From positions 1-64,000 of the forward strand of contig JAUIKS010000041.1 of assembly GCA_030430565.1 (NCBI GenBank): a stretch of 64,000 nucleotides of DNA, written 5' to 3'. The notes under the pieces were generated by a model, which ran no database searches, had not been told where the DNA came from, and was given only the letters and a program-made list of their open reading frames with translations. The position numbers and the translations under genes were made by a program. Source of the DNA: Polyangia bacterium (GTDB lineage Bacteria; Myxococcota_A; Polyangia; Nannocystales; Nannocystaceae). This document shows positions 53,375 through 64,000 of the stretch, in pieces; the first letter of the stretch is position 1, and each line of letters begins with the position of its first letter.

Positions 53375-54187
53375 GTGCTGCGCGTCGTCGACCCCGCCCG
53401 TGAGCTCGCGTCCTTCATCGACTCGCTCTGGTTCGTCGAGGACCTGCCGGGCGCCCGGCGCGGTCACGTCGTGAGGACGATCCCGACGGGCCTGCCGGCG
53501 TTGACCTTTAACCTCGGCGTGCCGAATCTCGGCGATGACGGCGAGCCGGTTCCGCGCCGGATCTCGCTGCTCGGCTGCCAGACCTCCGCGAGGGCCTGGG
53601 TCGCCTCTTCGTCGACCTACTTCGTCATGGCGTTCTTGACGGTTCGCGGCGTCGTCGCGCTGTTCCCCGGGCTGGGCGTCGCGACGCGCGATCGCGCCGT
53701 CGAGCTCGCGTGCGTGATGGGGGCGCGTCGTGAGCGAGCGCTGCACCGCGCGCTGGTCGCCGCCTGGACGCCGGCGCGGGTGCAGCGGGAGATCGAGACA
53801 TGGCTTCGCGGCCAGCTCGAACAGGACCGAGACACGCCGCAGCGCCGGCGCCTCATCACGGCCCATCAGCAGCTCGCGCGCGGCGGCGGCGTCGAGGCGG
53901 CCGCGCGTCGCGTCGAGCGCTCGCGGCGGCAGCTCGGGCGGTGGTTTCGCGCGCATCTCGGCGTAGGGCCCAAGACGATCACGCAGATCGAGCGGATCCG
54001 CGCCAGCGTTCGCGCGGCGCGGCGCGGCGAGGGCGACCCCGCGCAGGGCTTCGCCGATCAGGCCCATCAGATCCGGAGCTGGCGGGCGCGTCTCGGCGTC
54101 ACGCCCGGCGCGTACCGACGACGCCCGCCGTCGACGATGGCGGCGCTCGAGGACGAGACGGGCTCGCGCGCCGCGTTCTATCTGTGA
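53375..54187 (+). CDS. AraC-family regulator, DUF6597-like N-terminus
   Basis: This 270-aa regulator has an N-terminal domain of the kind that starts with a D-P-A-R-ELASFIDSLWFVED segment and PTGLPALTFNLG, which resembles DUF6597. The C-terminal double helix-turn-helix includes EAAARRVERSRRQLGRWFRAHLG and FADQAHQIRSWRARLGVTPGAYR in parts. The second helix-turn-helix reads ADQAHQIRSWR where the family usually has DQSHFxREFR, so DNA contacts may differ. It is divergent from the dienelactone hydrolase with only 85 bases between starts, so autoregulation and control of that gene are likely. The GTG start at 53375 follows from the promoter box and the family start. Confidence 0.8.
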   Translation: MLRVVDPARELASFIDSLWFVEDLPGARRGHVVRTIPTGLPALTFNLGVPNLGDDGEPVPRRISLLGCQTSARAWVASSSTYFVMAFLTVRGVVALFPGLGVATRDRAVELACVMGARRERALHRALVAAWTPARVQREIETWLRGQLEQDRDTPQRRRLITAHQQLARGGGVEAAARRVERSRRQLGRWFRAHLGVGPKTITQIERIRASVRAARRGEGDPAQGFADQAHQIRSWRARLGVTPGAYRRRPPSTMAALEDETGSRAAFYL

Positions 54188-54250
54188 GGCGCCGGGTTCA
54201 CGACCGGGCGGGGCTTGCTGAGCACGATCATGACAGCGCTCGCCCGCCCG

Positions 54251-55297
54251 TCAGCGCGCGAGCGAGCGCCGGTAGTGCGCTGGGCTCTGCCCGGTCCATC
54301 GGCGGAAGGCGCGGCGAAAAGCGCTCTCGGTCGAGTAGCCCAGCGCGTGCGCGACCTCGAAGAGGCTCAGCGCGGGGTCGGAGATGAGCTGACGGGCGGT
54401 GGCCGCCCGCACATCGTCGATGAGCGCGCGCACCGAGGTGCCCAGCGCGTCGAGACGTCGCTGCAGCGTCCGCAGGCTCATGCCCAGGTGCCGGGCGAGC
54501 GCCGCCGCGCGGTACTCTTGGCGGGCGGCGTTGCGGGCGGCCGCGTCGCGGATGCGCCGGAGCTCGGCGGGCTCCCCCTGCTGCTCGAGCTGCTGCCGCA
54601 CGAGCTCGAGGTGGGCCCGCAGCACACGGAGTCGCGCGCCCGCGTCCGGGTCGACGGGGTCGTCGAGCCGCGCGGCGTGGAGCAGCAGCGCGTTGCAGGG
54701 GGCGCGGAAGCGCACCGGCGCGGAGAAGGCCTCTGTGTAGCGCTCGAGCGGCGCCGTCGGCGGGTGGTCGAACCACACCTCGCGCAGGGCGTGAGGGATG
54801 CCGAAGCCCTCGGCGATCACGCGCGCGCCCATCGCGACGCCCATCTCCGCGCTCAGCCCACCGAACTCCACCTCGTTCGGGTGTTCGAAGCGCAGCATCG
54901 GCCCCGGCGAGGCCTCGACGAACTCCAGCCCGGCGCGCGTGGACAGCAGGCTGCGGAAGTGCACGAACATCTCGACGCCCGCGCGCAGATCGGGCGCGAG
55001 GCGGGCGAGGGGCGCGAGCGGGCCGAGGAAGTGCAAGGGGGCGGCCGCCGCCAGCTCCAGGGCGACCGCCTCGTCGGGGAAGCGCCGCTGGAGCAGGTTG
55101 AGGATGCGTGACACCGCGTCCTCGGGAACGCGCTCGGGGGCGGCGATCAGGGTCTTGGGCGCGAGCCCGGCGGCCTCGGCGACGCGCTCCAGCGACAAGC
55201 CCCGCTGCACCGCGTAGGCGGCCGCGGCGGTCATCAAGCTCGCCAGCATGGACGGGGCATGCGGGTTGGCGTCAACAGCTCGGTCTTTGTCGTCCAT
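54251..55297 (-). CDS. AraC-family regulator, arabinose-binding-domain type
   Basis: This 348-aa regulator has an N-terminal ligand domain of about 220 residues (AraC family 'arabinose-binding' type, as in OruR/ArgR-like regulators: AYAVQRGLSLERVAEAAGL and so on). The C-terminal AraC DNA-binding domain has LARHLGMSLRTLQRRLDALGTS and the strongly conserved VAHALGYSTESAFRRAFRRWTGQSP in parts. It is divergent from the cupin gene at 55385 with 87 bases between, so it probably controls that gene. It is the second AraC regulator within 2 kb, and the two face each other tail to tail. Confidence 0.88.
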   Translation of the reverse strand: MDDKDRAVDANPHAPSMLASLMTAAAAYAVQRGLSLERVAEAAGLAPKTLIAAPERVPEDAVSRILNLLQRRFPDEAVALELAAAAPLHFLGPLAPLARLAPDLRAGVEMFVHFRSLLSTRAGLEFVEASPGPMLRFEHPNEVEFGGLSAEMGVAMGARVIAEGFGIPHALREVWFDHPPTAPLERYTEAFSAPVRFRAPCNALLLHAARLDDPVDPDAGARLRVLRAHLELVRQQLEQQGEPAELRRIRDAAARNAARQEYRAAALARHLGMSLRTLQRRLDALGTSVRALIDDVRAATARQLISDPALSLFEVAHALGYSTESAFRRAFRRWTGQSPAHYRRSLAR

Positions 55298-55384
55298 CGC
55301 GCGGCCCGCCGAAGGGGGAGGCCCTAGCTTGGGGGGGCTGGTCGATTCTACGCGACCGGCTCCAACCAGACCGAAGAAGCCGTT

Positions 55385-55921
55385 ATGAAGCAAACCGTCG
55401 AAGATCTCCTCGTTCTCCCCGGCCAGGGTAAGAAGGTCGGTAACCACGTTTATATCGCCATCGGCACCGAGCACACCGGCGGCGTCTTCTCCGCGATGAT
55501 GGTGACGCTCGTCCCGCATCAGCTGCTCGCGCCCCACACCCACGAGTCTGAAGACCAGGCCGTCTACGTCGTCTCCGGCGAGCTGGAGTTCGAGGTCGGC
55601 GGCGAGGGCGGGCTGCGCTTCACCGCGCCCGCCGGCAGCTTCGTCCGCAAGCCCGCGGGCGTGGAGCACTGCTTCTGGAACGCCACCGACACGCCCAGCG
55701 TCTACATCGAGCTGAACGCGGGCGAGGACTTCCAGCAGCTCGTCGAGCAGACCGACAAGGCGCCGATCCGGGCGATGATGAACGCGAAGAAGTACGGCGT
55801 GCACGTGAACGTGAAGCGCGTCCCGGGCATGCTCGCCAAGCACCGCCTCACCAGCGTAGCGACCATGAACATGCCGTGGGAGGGCGCGGCGCTGCCGAAG
55901 TTCGGCGCGCGCGCGCGCTGA
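55385..55921 (+). CDS. Cupin-domain protein
   Basis: This 178-aa protein has a single cupin fold. Motif 1 is PHTHESEDQAVYVVSGELEF, with His, His, Glu and a later His as metal ligands, and motif 2 is PAGVEHCFWN. These are the hallmarks of a metal-dependent cupin such as a small-molecule dioxygenase, isomerase or sensor, and the substrate is unknown. The last 50 residues extend beyond the cupin (KKYGVHVNVKRVPGML). It is divergent from an AraC regulator and likely controlled by it. Confidence 0.85.
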   Translation: MKQTVEDLLVLPGQGKKVGNHVYIAIGTEHTGGVFSAMMVTLVPHQLLAPHTHESEDQAVYVVSGELEFEVGGEGGLRFTAPAGSFVRKPAGVEHCFWNATDTPSVYIELNAGEDFQQLVEQTDKAPIRAMMNAKKYGVHVNVKRVPGMLAKHRLTSVATMNMPWEGAALPKFGARAR

Positions 55922-55997
55922 GCGACGCGCGATCCCGCGCGCGAGCGCGGCGACGATCGTCCGCTTCATCGGCGCCGTCGCTCGCCGCTCGGATCGT

Positions 55998-56771
55998 CTA
56001 CCGAAGCGTCGCCTCGCACACGTAGCCGGACTTTTGGTTATTGCAGGGCGCGGTGTACCAGCCGCCCTGGAGGTCGTTGTCGAGGTACACGCAGTTGAAG
56101 TCCGGCGACGCGATCGGGTGGCCGTCGGCCCAGTCCTCGTAGCCGTAGTCCGCGGGGGTCACGCCGTCGGGCCAGCGGTAGCTCCCCTCGTCCTCGAGGT
56201 CGTTGAGCCCGAGCCAGAAGAAGTCTGGGTCGGCTGGCCCTTCGAGCAGGATCATCGCGGCCTCGGCCATGGTCTCGGTCGTGACCAGCCGCGCGCCGCG
56301 GGCGTCGCAGCGCTCGAAGGCCTCCTGCCACGTGCGGTTGTCCCTGCACAGCCAGTAGGCGCTGTCGCCGTCCTCGAGCAGCGTGCAGTTGTCGCACTCT
56401 CGCTCGTTCGCCGGGGAGCGCTCGTCGACGAGGCCGTCGCAGTCGTTGTCGACGCCGTCGCAGAGCTCCTCTACGCAGCCGCCGGTGGCGCCGGTCGTCA
56501 TGGTGGCGTCGGTCGAGCCGTCGGTCGAGCCGTCGCTCGTCCCGGCGCCCGTGGCGTCGCTCGCGGTCATGACCGCGGCCGTCGTCGTCGTCGCGCTCGT
56601 CGAGCTCGAGCCGGTCGTCGTGGCGTCGCTCATCGCGACCGCGCTCGTCGTCGACGCGTTGGTCGAGACGGTCGAGTCCGCGCCTGGGCCGTCGTCCGTG
56701 AAGCAGCTCGCGGGCGCGAGCAGGGCGAGCAGGGCGAGCGAAGGCGCGACTGTGCGACCGCAGCGTTGCAA
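55998..56771 (-). CDS. C-type lectin lipoprotein with MopE-like metal motif
   Basis: This 257-aa lipoprotein has its signal peptide Cys in APASCFTD (near residue 23), a Thr/Ser/Ala-rich linker of about 75 residues and a MopE-like putative metal-binding motif, CDGVDNDCDGLVDE. A C-type-lectin domain follows (AYWLCRDNRTWQEAFERCDARG in parts, WLGLNDLEDEGSYRWPDG, GGWYTAPCNNQKSGYVCE). Cys positions and the WIGL-type motif are conserved, while the Ca/sugar EPN or QPD triplet is not obvious. It is a likely surface sugar- or protein-binding adhesin. The start is TTG 56771, directly supported by TATGAT ending 6 bases before it. Confidence 0.88.
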   Translation of the reverse strand: MQRCGRTVAPSLALLALLAPASCFTDDGPGADSTVSTNASTTSAVAMSDATTTGSSSTSATTTTAAVMTASDATGAGTSDGSTDGSTDATMTTGATGGCVEELCDGVDNDCDGLVDERSPANERECDNCTLLEDGDSAYWLCRDNRTWQEAFERCDARGARLVTTETMAEAAMILLEGPADPDFFWLGLNDLEDEGSYRWPDGVTPADYGYEDWADGHPIASPDFNCVYLDNDLQGGWYTAPCNNQKSGYVCEATLR

Positions 56772-56777
56772 CGGGGC

Positions 56778-56783
56778 ATCATA
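56778..56783 (-). promoter_or_regulatory. -10 box TATGAT for a leaderless TTG at 56771
   Basis: On the minus strand GGTATGAT ends 6 bases before the TTG start, and the signal peptide begins at this codon. Confidence 0.55.
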
Positions 56784-56831
56784 CCGCGGGTCACGGGCGC
56801 TGGGGCGCGATCGCGCCGCGCCGCGACCCTC

Positions 56832-59800
56832 CTAAAAGCGCAGCCGCAGCTCAAACTGCGCCGCGAGCGGGCGCTGGAACGCGGTCTCGACCCCAAAGTT
56901 CCCCTGCGGCGGGATGATGGTGCGCTGGTAGTAGTCCGTCGGGCTGCCGGGGCTCTGGATCTTGGCGTGCTTGATGTCATCGAGCGCGCCGCCGGCGACG
57001 GGCCGCGCCGCCGCGTACGAGTAGACCTCGTCGAGCCGCAGGATCACCTTGGCGTTGGTGACGTTGACGACGCGCGCGAGCAGCTCGAGCTCGAGCGAGC
57101 CGGAGAGCGGGTAGGCGTAGCCCATCAGCAGGTTCCACTGGTACAGCGGCTCCGTGCTGCCGCCGGCGCCGCGCGGCAGCACGTAGATCAGAAACAGCCC
57201 GTTGTAGCGGCTGTTGTCGGCGCGCAGGTTGATCGGCGTGCCGGAGGCGAAGCGGAAGCTCGTGCCGAGCGAGAGCCGGCCGAGGTCGCCGAGATCAAAC
57301 TGGTAGGAGCCGTCGAGCTTGAGCAGGTGCGGGCGGTTGTCGTAGAGCGGGCCGAAGCTGTTGCGCACGAGCTCGGGGGTGTCGTACTGCGTGCTCGCGC
57401 CGAGGTTGACCGCGCCGGTGTCGCGATCGAGCGAGCCGTCGTAGTTGCCGATCAGCCGGCTGTAGGTGTAGCTCGCGTACAGCAGCCAGCGCTTGGCGAA
57501 GCGCTTGGTGAAGCGCAGCGTCCAGGCGTCGTAGTTGCGGATCGGCCGTTCGAACATCGTGCCGATCCGGTCGAAGGCGTCGACGGTGAACGTGCAGCGG
57601 CTGAGCTCGCGCGCGGTGCGGTTGCGCAGCTCGTCGCCGGGATCGAAGCTGTCGTACTCGAGCTGCAGCCGGTCGCACTCGGCCTGCTGCTGCGCGATCG
57701 CCTGCTCCGAGACGGCCTCGCCGGGGTTGGCGATGATGTAGTTGAGCCCGCCGTTGGTCGAGACGTCCTCGACCGCGCGGCCGAGGCCGTTGTGCAGCCA
57801 GCTGACGCCGACGACGAGGTCCTCGACGACCTCCTGGTCGTAGCCGAGCTGGAAGCGGTGGTTGAACTGCCCGCGCAGGCGCGGGACGACGACCCCCGGG
57901 GTCAGGCCGGTGGTCGATTGGTTGTTGTCGGGGCAGTACTCGGTCGGCTGCCCGTCCCGCGTGAAGGGGTGGTCGACGCCGTCGATGTTGACCGTGCCGG
58001 TGCAGTCCGAGAGCCGGTAGCTGCGGCGCACGGTCACGAGGCCGCCGAACACCCGGCTGTTGAGCTGCAGCGGCAGCTGGCGGTAGAATTGCCCGTAGCT
58101 GGCGTAGAGCCGGCTCTTGCCCTCGTCGGTCCAGTCGTAGGTCAGGCCCACCCGCGGCGCGATGTTGTCCCAGATCAGGAGCGCCCGGTTGCCGAGCACG
58201 TCGCGCATGTCCTGGACCTCCCAGCGCACGCCCGCGCTGAGGTAGAGGTTCGTCCTCAGCTGCACGCGGTCCTGCAGGAACGCGGCGTAGTTCTGGGTGG
58301 CGAGCGAGGAGCGGTAGCTCTGGGCCCGCGCGCCGCCGCCGATCGGCGTAGCGATCGCGCGCAGGTCGTCTTGTTCGATCCGCACGCGCCCGTAGCCCAG
58401 CGTGTTGTGCTGCATCGGGTTCTCGGAGTTGATCAGCACCACGCGGTTGTTGTTGACGCGCGGGTAGGTGTCGAGCGTGTAGCGGTCCGAGGCCGGGTCG
58501 TAGCAGAACTCGCCGCCGCCGACCTGGCCCTCGGGGCAGCGGTCGTAGAAGTCCTCGGCGTTGCTGCCCGAGTAGGTCGAGACCGAGTCGCGCTCAACGT
58601 GCTCGACGCCGAAGCCGTACTTGAGCTGGTGCGCCGTGCTCGCGATGTCGAAGAAGTGGCTGACGCTCAGCTGGCCCTCGACGCGACGGCTGCGCTCCTC
58701 GTTGTACTGCCCGAGCCCGCCCGAGAGCCACATCCGGATCGGGCAGTCGACGCCCGGGAACGCGGCGCCGTTGCAGGCCTCGCTGACGCCCGGGACCGCG
58801 TTGAGCGCGGCGTCGCTGTCGAGGAATTCGTAGAGGTCGCGGCCCTGGGTGCTGGACTCCTGCGTCAGCGGCAGGTCCTTGAGCGAGGGGTTGTCGAGCC
58901 GCCAGGCCTCGGTGTAGCGGCTCTGGAAGAACGAGACGCCGGCGTCGATCTCGACCTTGTCCTTGGCGACGCGCCCGTTGTAGCTGAGGCCGACCTGCGT
59001 CGCGTTCGACAGCGTCATGCCGAAGTGGTCGTTGACGACGCCGGTCGCGACCCGCGAGGAGCCGCCGAGCGTGCGGAAGGGGTTGGTGCCGAAGGTCGTC
59101 GGCACCTCGTCGTTGGGCAGCCGGTAGCTCGTCCGGTGCCAGCGCGGGCCGCCGCCGCCCGAGAGCGTGAGCATGTGCTTGGGCGAGATGACCCAGTCGA
59201 CGCGGGCGAAGAAGCCGAGGTCAAAGACCCAGGTCGGGAACCGCTGCTCGGCGAACTTCTCGGTCTGGATGTAGTTCCCGCCGGCGACGCAGTCGTTGTC
59301 GCCGTTCTTGTAGGGGCAGCTCGCGAAGCCGCCGGAGCCGTCTCGGTCGACGCGCCGGTAGAACGACTGGACCAGCGAGTTGAGGCCGCCGCCCGGCGCG
59401 ACCCCGACCGCGAAGAACAGACGATCGCGGACCAGCGGGCCGGTGAGGGTGACGACGCCCTGGAACGCGTGGTCGGCGAACACGCTCGCGCGCAGCGCCT
59501 CGTCGGTCTCGGTGATCAGGCGCGGCTGGGCGAGGCGCGGCGAGTAGCGCACCACCGCCTGCCCGCGCAGCTCGTTGCTGCCGCGTCGGCGCCTGGCCTG
59601 GACGAGCCCGCCCGAGGCCCCGCCGAACTCCGCGTCGAAGCCGGCCTCGGAGACCTCCACCGTCTGGATGAACTCCTGCACGATCGTCGCGCCGACCGTG
59701 CCGAAGCTCGGGTTGGTCACGTTCGCGCCGTCGACCGAGTACTTGCTCTCGTCCCCGCCCGTGCCGGACAGCCGGATGCCCGCGGCGTCGGCCGTGGCGG

Positions 59801-60398
59801 TCGGCGCGAGGTCGACGACCGCCGTGAAGTCGCGGCTCCCCCCGCCCACCGGCACGTCGCGCGCGGCGTCGAGGTCGACGTGCGTGCTGGCGTTGGCGTC
59901 GCTGCGGACCGCGTTCGCGCGCACGACGACGACGCGCTTGAGCGCGTCGCTGGGGTCGATCAAGAACCGCGCGCGGAACCGGGCGCCGCGCGGCAGCTCG
60001 GTGACCTGGGCGCTGTTCGCCTCGCCGTAGAGGACCTGGACGGTGTAGTTGCCCGGCGGGAGCTCGGTGAAGCGAAACCGCCCCAGGCCGTCGGTCGAGG
60101 CCTCGCGCGTGCCCTGGATGCACGCGCACTGCAGCAGCACCAGCGCGCCCTCGATCTCGCCCCCGGTGCTCTTGTCGACGACGATGCCGACGATCTCGCC
60201 CTGCTGCGTCGGCGCGTCACGGGTCGCGGACGCCGAAGGTTGAGACGGGGGCTGGGCGCGGGCGGGACCGGCGACGCCGAGGCCGAGGAGGCACCCGCCA
60301 AGCACCACGGCGTGACGCCACGCGAGCGCGCGCGCTCGTGTTCGGAGAAGAGGCCGCGCGCGTTCGCGTGCTGAGCTCCTGAGTCGAGTCCAGGGCAT
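56832..60398 (-). CDS. TonB-dependent receptor with N-terminal CarboxypepD-type domain
   Basis: This 1188-aa outer-membrane receptor has a signal peptide (VVLGGCLLGLGVAGPARAQP). A carboxypeptidase-regulatory-like beta domain follows (about 65-150: GIVVDKSTGGEIEGALVLLQ and FTELPPGNYTVQVLYG), then a plug domain (KYSVDGANVTNPSFGTVG) and a long beta barrel ending in the typical aromatic QFELRLRF. TonB-dependent receptors move siderophores, glycans or other large nutrients across the outer membrane. The CarboxypepD domain is typical of SusC- or Oar-like receptors, and Oar in Myxococcus exports signalling protein. ATG 60398 starts the signal peptide, and a TATGCT box lies near 60439-60444. The lectin lipoprotein gene follows 60 bases downstream, but has its own promoter. 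Confidence 0.88.
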   Translation of the reverse strand: MPWTRLRSSARERARPLLRTRARALAWRHAVVLGGCLLGLGVAGPARAQPPSQPSASATRDAPTQQGEIVGIVVDKSTGGEIEGALVLLQCACIQGTREASTDGLGRFRFTELPPGNYTVQVLYGEANSAQVTELPRGARFRARFLIDPSDALKRVVVVRANAVRSDANASTHVDLDAARDVPVGGGSRDFTAVVDLAPTATADAAGIRLSGTGGDESKYSVDGANVTNPSFGTVGATIVQEFIQTVEVSEAGFDAEFGGASGGLVQARRRRGSNELRGQAVVRYSPRLAQPRLITETDEALRASVFADHAFQGVVTLTGPLVRDRLFFAVGVAPGGGLNSLVQSFYRRVDRDGSGGFASCPYKNGDNDCVAGGNYIQTEKFAEQRFPTWVFDLGFFARVDWVISPKHMLTLSGGGGPRWHRTSYRLPNDEVPTTFGTNPFRTLGGSSRVATGVVNDHFGMTLSNATQVGLSYNGRVAKDKVEIDAGVSFFQSRYTEAWRLDNPSLKDLPLTQESSTQGRDLYEFLDSDAALNAVPGVSEACNGAAFPGVDCPIRMWLSGGLGQYNEERSRRVEGQLSVSHFFDIASTAHQLKYGFGVEHVERDSVSTYSGSNAEDFYDRCPEGQVGGGEFCYDPASDRYTLDTYPRVNNNRVVLINSENPMQHNTLGYGRVRIEQDDLRAIATPIGGGARAQSYRSSLATQNYAAFLQDRVQLRTNLYLSAGVRWEVQDMRDVLGNRALLIWDNIAPRVGLTYDWTDEGKSRLYASYGQFYRQLPLQLNSRVFGGLVTVRRSYRLSDCTGTVNIDGVDHPFTRDGQPTEYCPDNNQSTTGLTPGVVVPRLRGQFNHRFQLGYDQEVVEDLVVGVSWLHNGLGRAVEDVSTNGGLNYIIANPGEAVSEQAIAQQQAECDRLQLEYDSFDPGDELRNRTARELSRCTFTVDAFDRIGTMFERPIRNYDAWTLRFTKRFAKRWLLYASYTYSRLIGNYDGSLDRDTGAVNLGASTQYDTPELVRNSFGPLYDNRPHLLKLDGSYQFDLGDLGRLSLGTSFRFASGTPINLRADNSRYNGLFLIYVLPRGAGGSTEPLYQWNLLMGYAYPLSGSLELELLARVVNVTNAKVILRLDEVYSYAAARPVAGGALDDIKHAKIQSPGSPTDYYQRTIIPPQGNFGVETAFQRPLAAQFELRLRF

Positions 60399-60883
60399 CG
60401 GGTCCGCTGCGGCGCCGCGTCCGGCGTCCGCGTCCCGTAGCATATGACCACAACAGCGGGTCGCTGGGTTCCAGGGATCGCCGAGATTTTCCCGCCGTGG
60501 TACGGGCGCGGGGGCGCTGCGCGTAGAACGCGGGGAGAAAGGCGCTCTGGTGACGCCTACGGGCAGGTCGCGCGTCCGGGCGAGACCTCGCGTGACGGGC
60601 TCGAGTCGATGTGCGTTGACGAGGTTCAAGCGCGCCGCGGTCAGCACGATTCTAGAAGCGCTCCCGATGAGCGTGACGTCGAAGTGGTGCGACGATCGGG
60701 CGAGCCGCGTTCGCGTCTGCGGGGCGTCGCGCTGCGGCGAGCGTCGCGGCGCGGGACGAGCGAGCGCGAACGCTCGGGCGGTGGGCGCTCGCCTCCGCGC
60801 GTGAACGATCGCGGTGAGTCCCTGCCATACTCTCGAGGCATGCTCGACCGCTCGCGCGACGCCGGGAGGAGGTCGCCTCGACC
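60399..60883. other. 485-base divergent region between TonB receptor and third kinase
   Basis: No gene is seen. The receptor promoter box TATGCT is at 60439-60444 on the minus strand. On the plus side TACTCT (60828-60833) may be the kinase promoter, and GGGAGGAGG (about 60863-60871) is a good Shine-Dalgarno sequence for GTG 60884. The middle part is featureless. Confidence 0.5.
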
Positions 60884-63781
<2,898 letters not shown>

Positions 63782-63839
63782 CGCGCCCCCGCGGCGCCGC
63801 GGGATGAAGAACGCGGCGCGGTCTCCGTCAAGGTAGGGG

Positions 63840-64000
63840 ATGGGTCAGCGCGCGCAGCTCGTGCTCGCGGTGACGAGCGCGTTGACGGTCGTCAGTGTGC
63901 TCGCGCTGGTCCGCTACGACCGAGCGCGCCCCCGTCGAGCGCGCTCGCTGCAGGCGCCTGACGTGGGTCGAGGCGCGCCGGGTCGCGCCGCGCCGCAGGC
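63840..64000 (+). CDS. Start of a membrane or secreted protein (truncated by window end)
   Basis: ATG 63840 opens a frame that stays open to the window edge. The first residues (MGQRAQLVLAVTSALTVVSV and on) form a membrane helix or signal anchor, followed by Arg- and Pro-rich residues. AGGTAGGGG just upstream may act as the Shine-Dalgarno sequence. It begins 58 bases after the third kinase gene and may share its transcript. No function can be given. Confidence 0.5.
   Translation, partial: MGQRAQLVLAVTSALTVVSVLALVRYDRARPRRARSLQAPDVGRGAPGRAAPQ

Noticed and set aside
56034-60374. A 1446-codon open frame on the plus strand
   Set aside because: It is exactly antisense to the TonB receptor, has low-complexity Arg/Ala/Val content and no domain. 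Such shadows are expected at 70% GC.

Overview
The window is about 70% GC and carries roughly 43 protein genes. It has no recognisable rRNA, tRNA, CRISPR array, insertion sequence or phage gene. The content points to a predatory or soil myxobacterium, most likely of the Nannocystis/Plesiocystis/Enhygromyxa side of Myxococcota. The reasons are three Hanks-type Ser/Thr kinases with large accessory regions, an FHA-type enhancer-binding-protein relative, many lipoproteins with Ser/Thr/Asp- or Gly-Asp-rich linkers followed by Cys-rich domains, AgmX/PglI-type C-terminal domains, MopE-like and C-type-lectin modules, and a CarboxypepD-plug TonB-dependent receptor. Species cannot be assigned from the sequence alone.

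Layout. 0-2 kb: the end of an AgmX-type gene, an RRM RNA-binding protein and an SDR dehydrogenase. 2-8 kb: a 1477-aa kinase/AAA protein, an orphan 3' end of a glutamate dehydrogenase gene, and two lipoproteins facing each other over a shared terminator. 8-12 kb: glutathione reductase, a flavodoxin-fold reductase fused to a methyltransferase, and a Spy-like repeat lipoprotein. 12-14.5 kb: a three-gene unit (NrdG-type radical SAM protein plus two proteins I cannot assign). 14.6-20 kb: a TPR membrane protein, a second kinase, a lipoprotein and an FHA/AAA/Fis regulator without GAFTGA. 20-25 kb: an SGNH hydrolase and an ALDH-GMC oxidoreductase operon behind a CRP-like palindrome. 25-27 kb: a soluble FtsH-type AAA protease with an extra N-terminal domain. 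27-34 kb: lipoproteins, a vWA protein, a 42-aa CxxC protein, an octaheme cytochrome and an FGE-sulfatase-family protein. 34-39 kb: an orphan MurF-like ligase, a membrane-anchored PD-(D/E)XK-like nuclease, a CrtI/RetSat-type oxidoreductase and a membrane protein. 39.6-42.5 kb: a 963-aa protein with a degenerate STAND-like core. 42.6-52.6 kb: propeller lipoproteins, DUF3820 and DUF4388 genes, DsbA-like, VIT/P-domain/vWA and zinc-ribbon proteins. 52.5-56 kb: dienelactone hydrolase, two AraC regulators and a cupin. 56-64 kb: a C-type lectin lipoprotein, a TonB receptor, a third kinase with a polytopic membrane half, and the start of a last gene.

Two signals run through the whole window. First, at least seventeen genes have a TANNNT box ending 5 to 9 bases before the start codon (often GTG or TTG) with no Shine-Dalgarno sequence, so leaderless transcription seems to be the default for single genes. 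This box also fixes many starts downstream of the longest open frame. Second, an A-rich near-palindrome, TGTCY-N4-RGWCA, recurs about ten times both in and between genes and has no obvious explanation.

The best candidates for an undescribed system are the radical SAM trio at 12-14.5 kb, the soluble FtsH-like protease at 25 kb and the degenerate-STAND protein at 39.6 kb. Each resembles, from memory, parts of the NTP-dependent 'ternary' conflict systems predicted in multicellular bacteria. They are scattered rather than in one operon, so a joint function is only a hypothesis.
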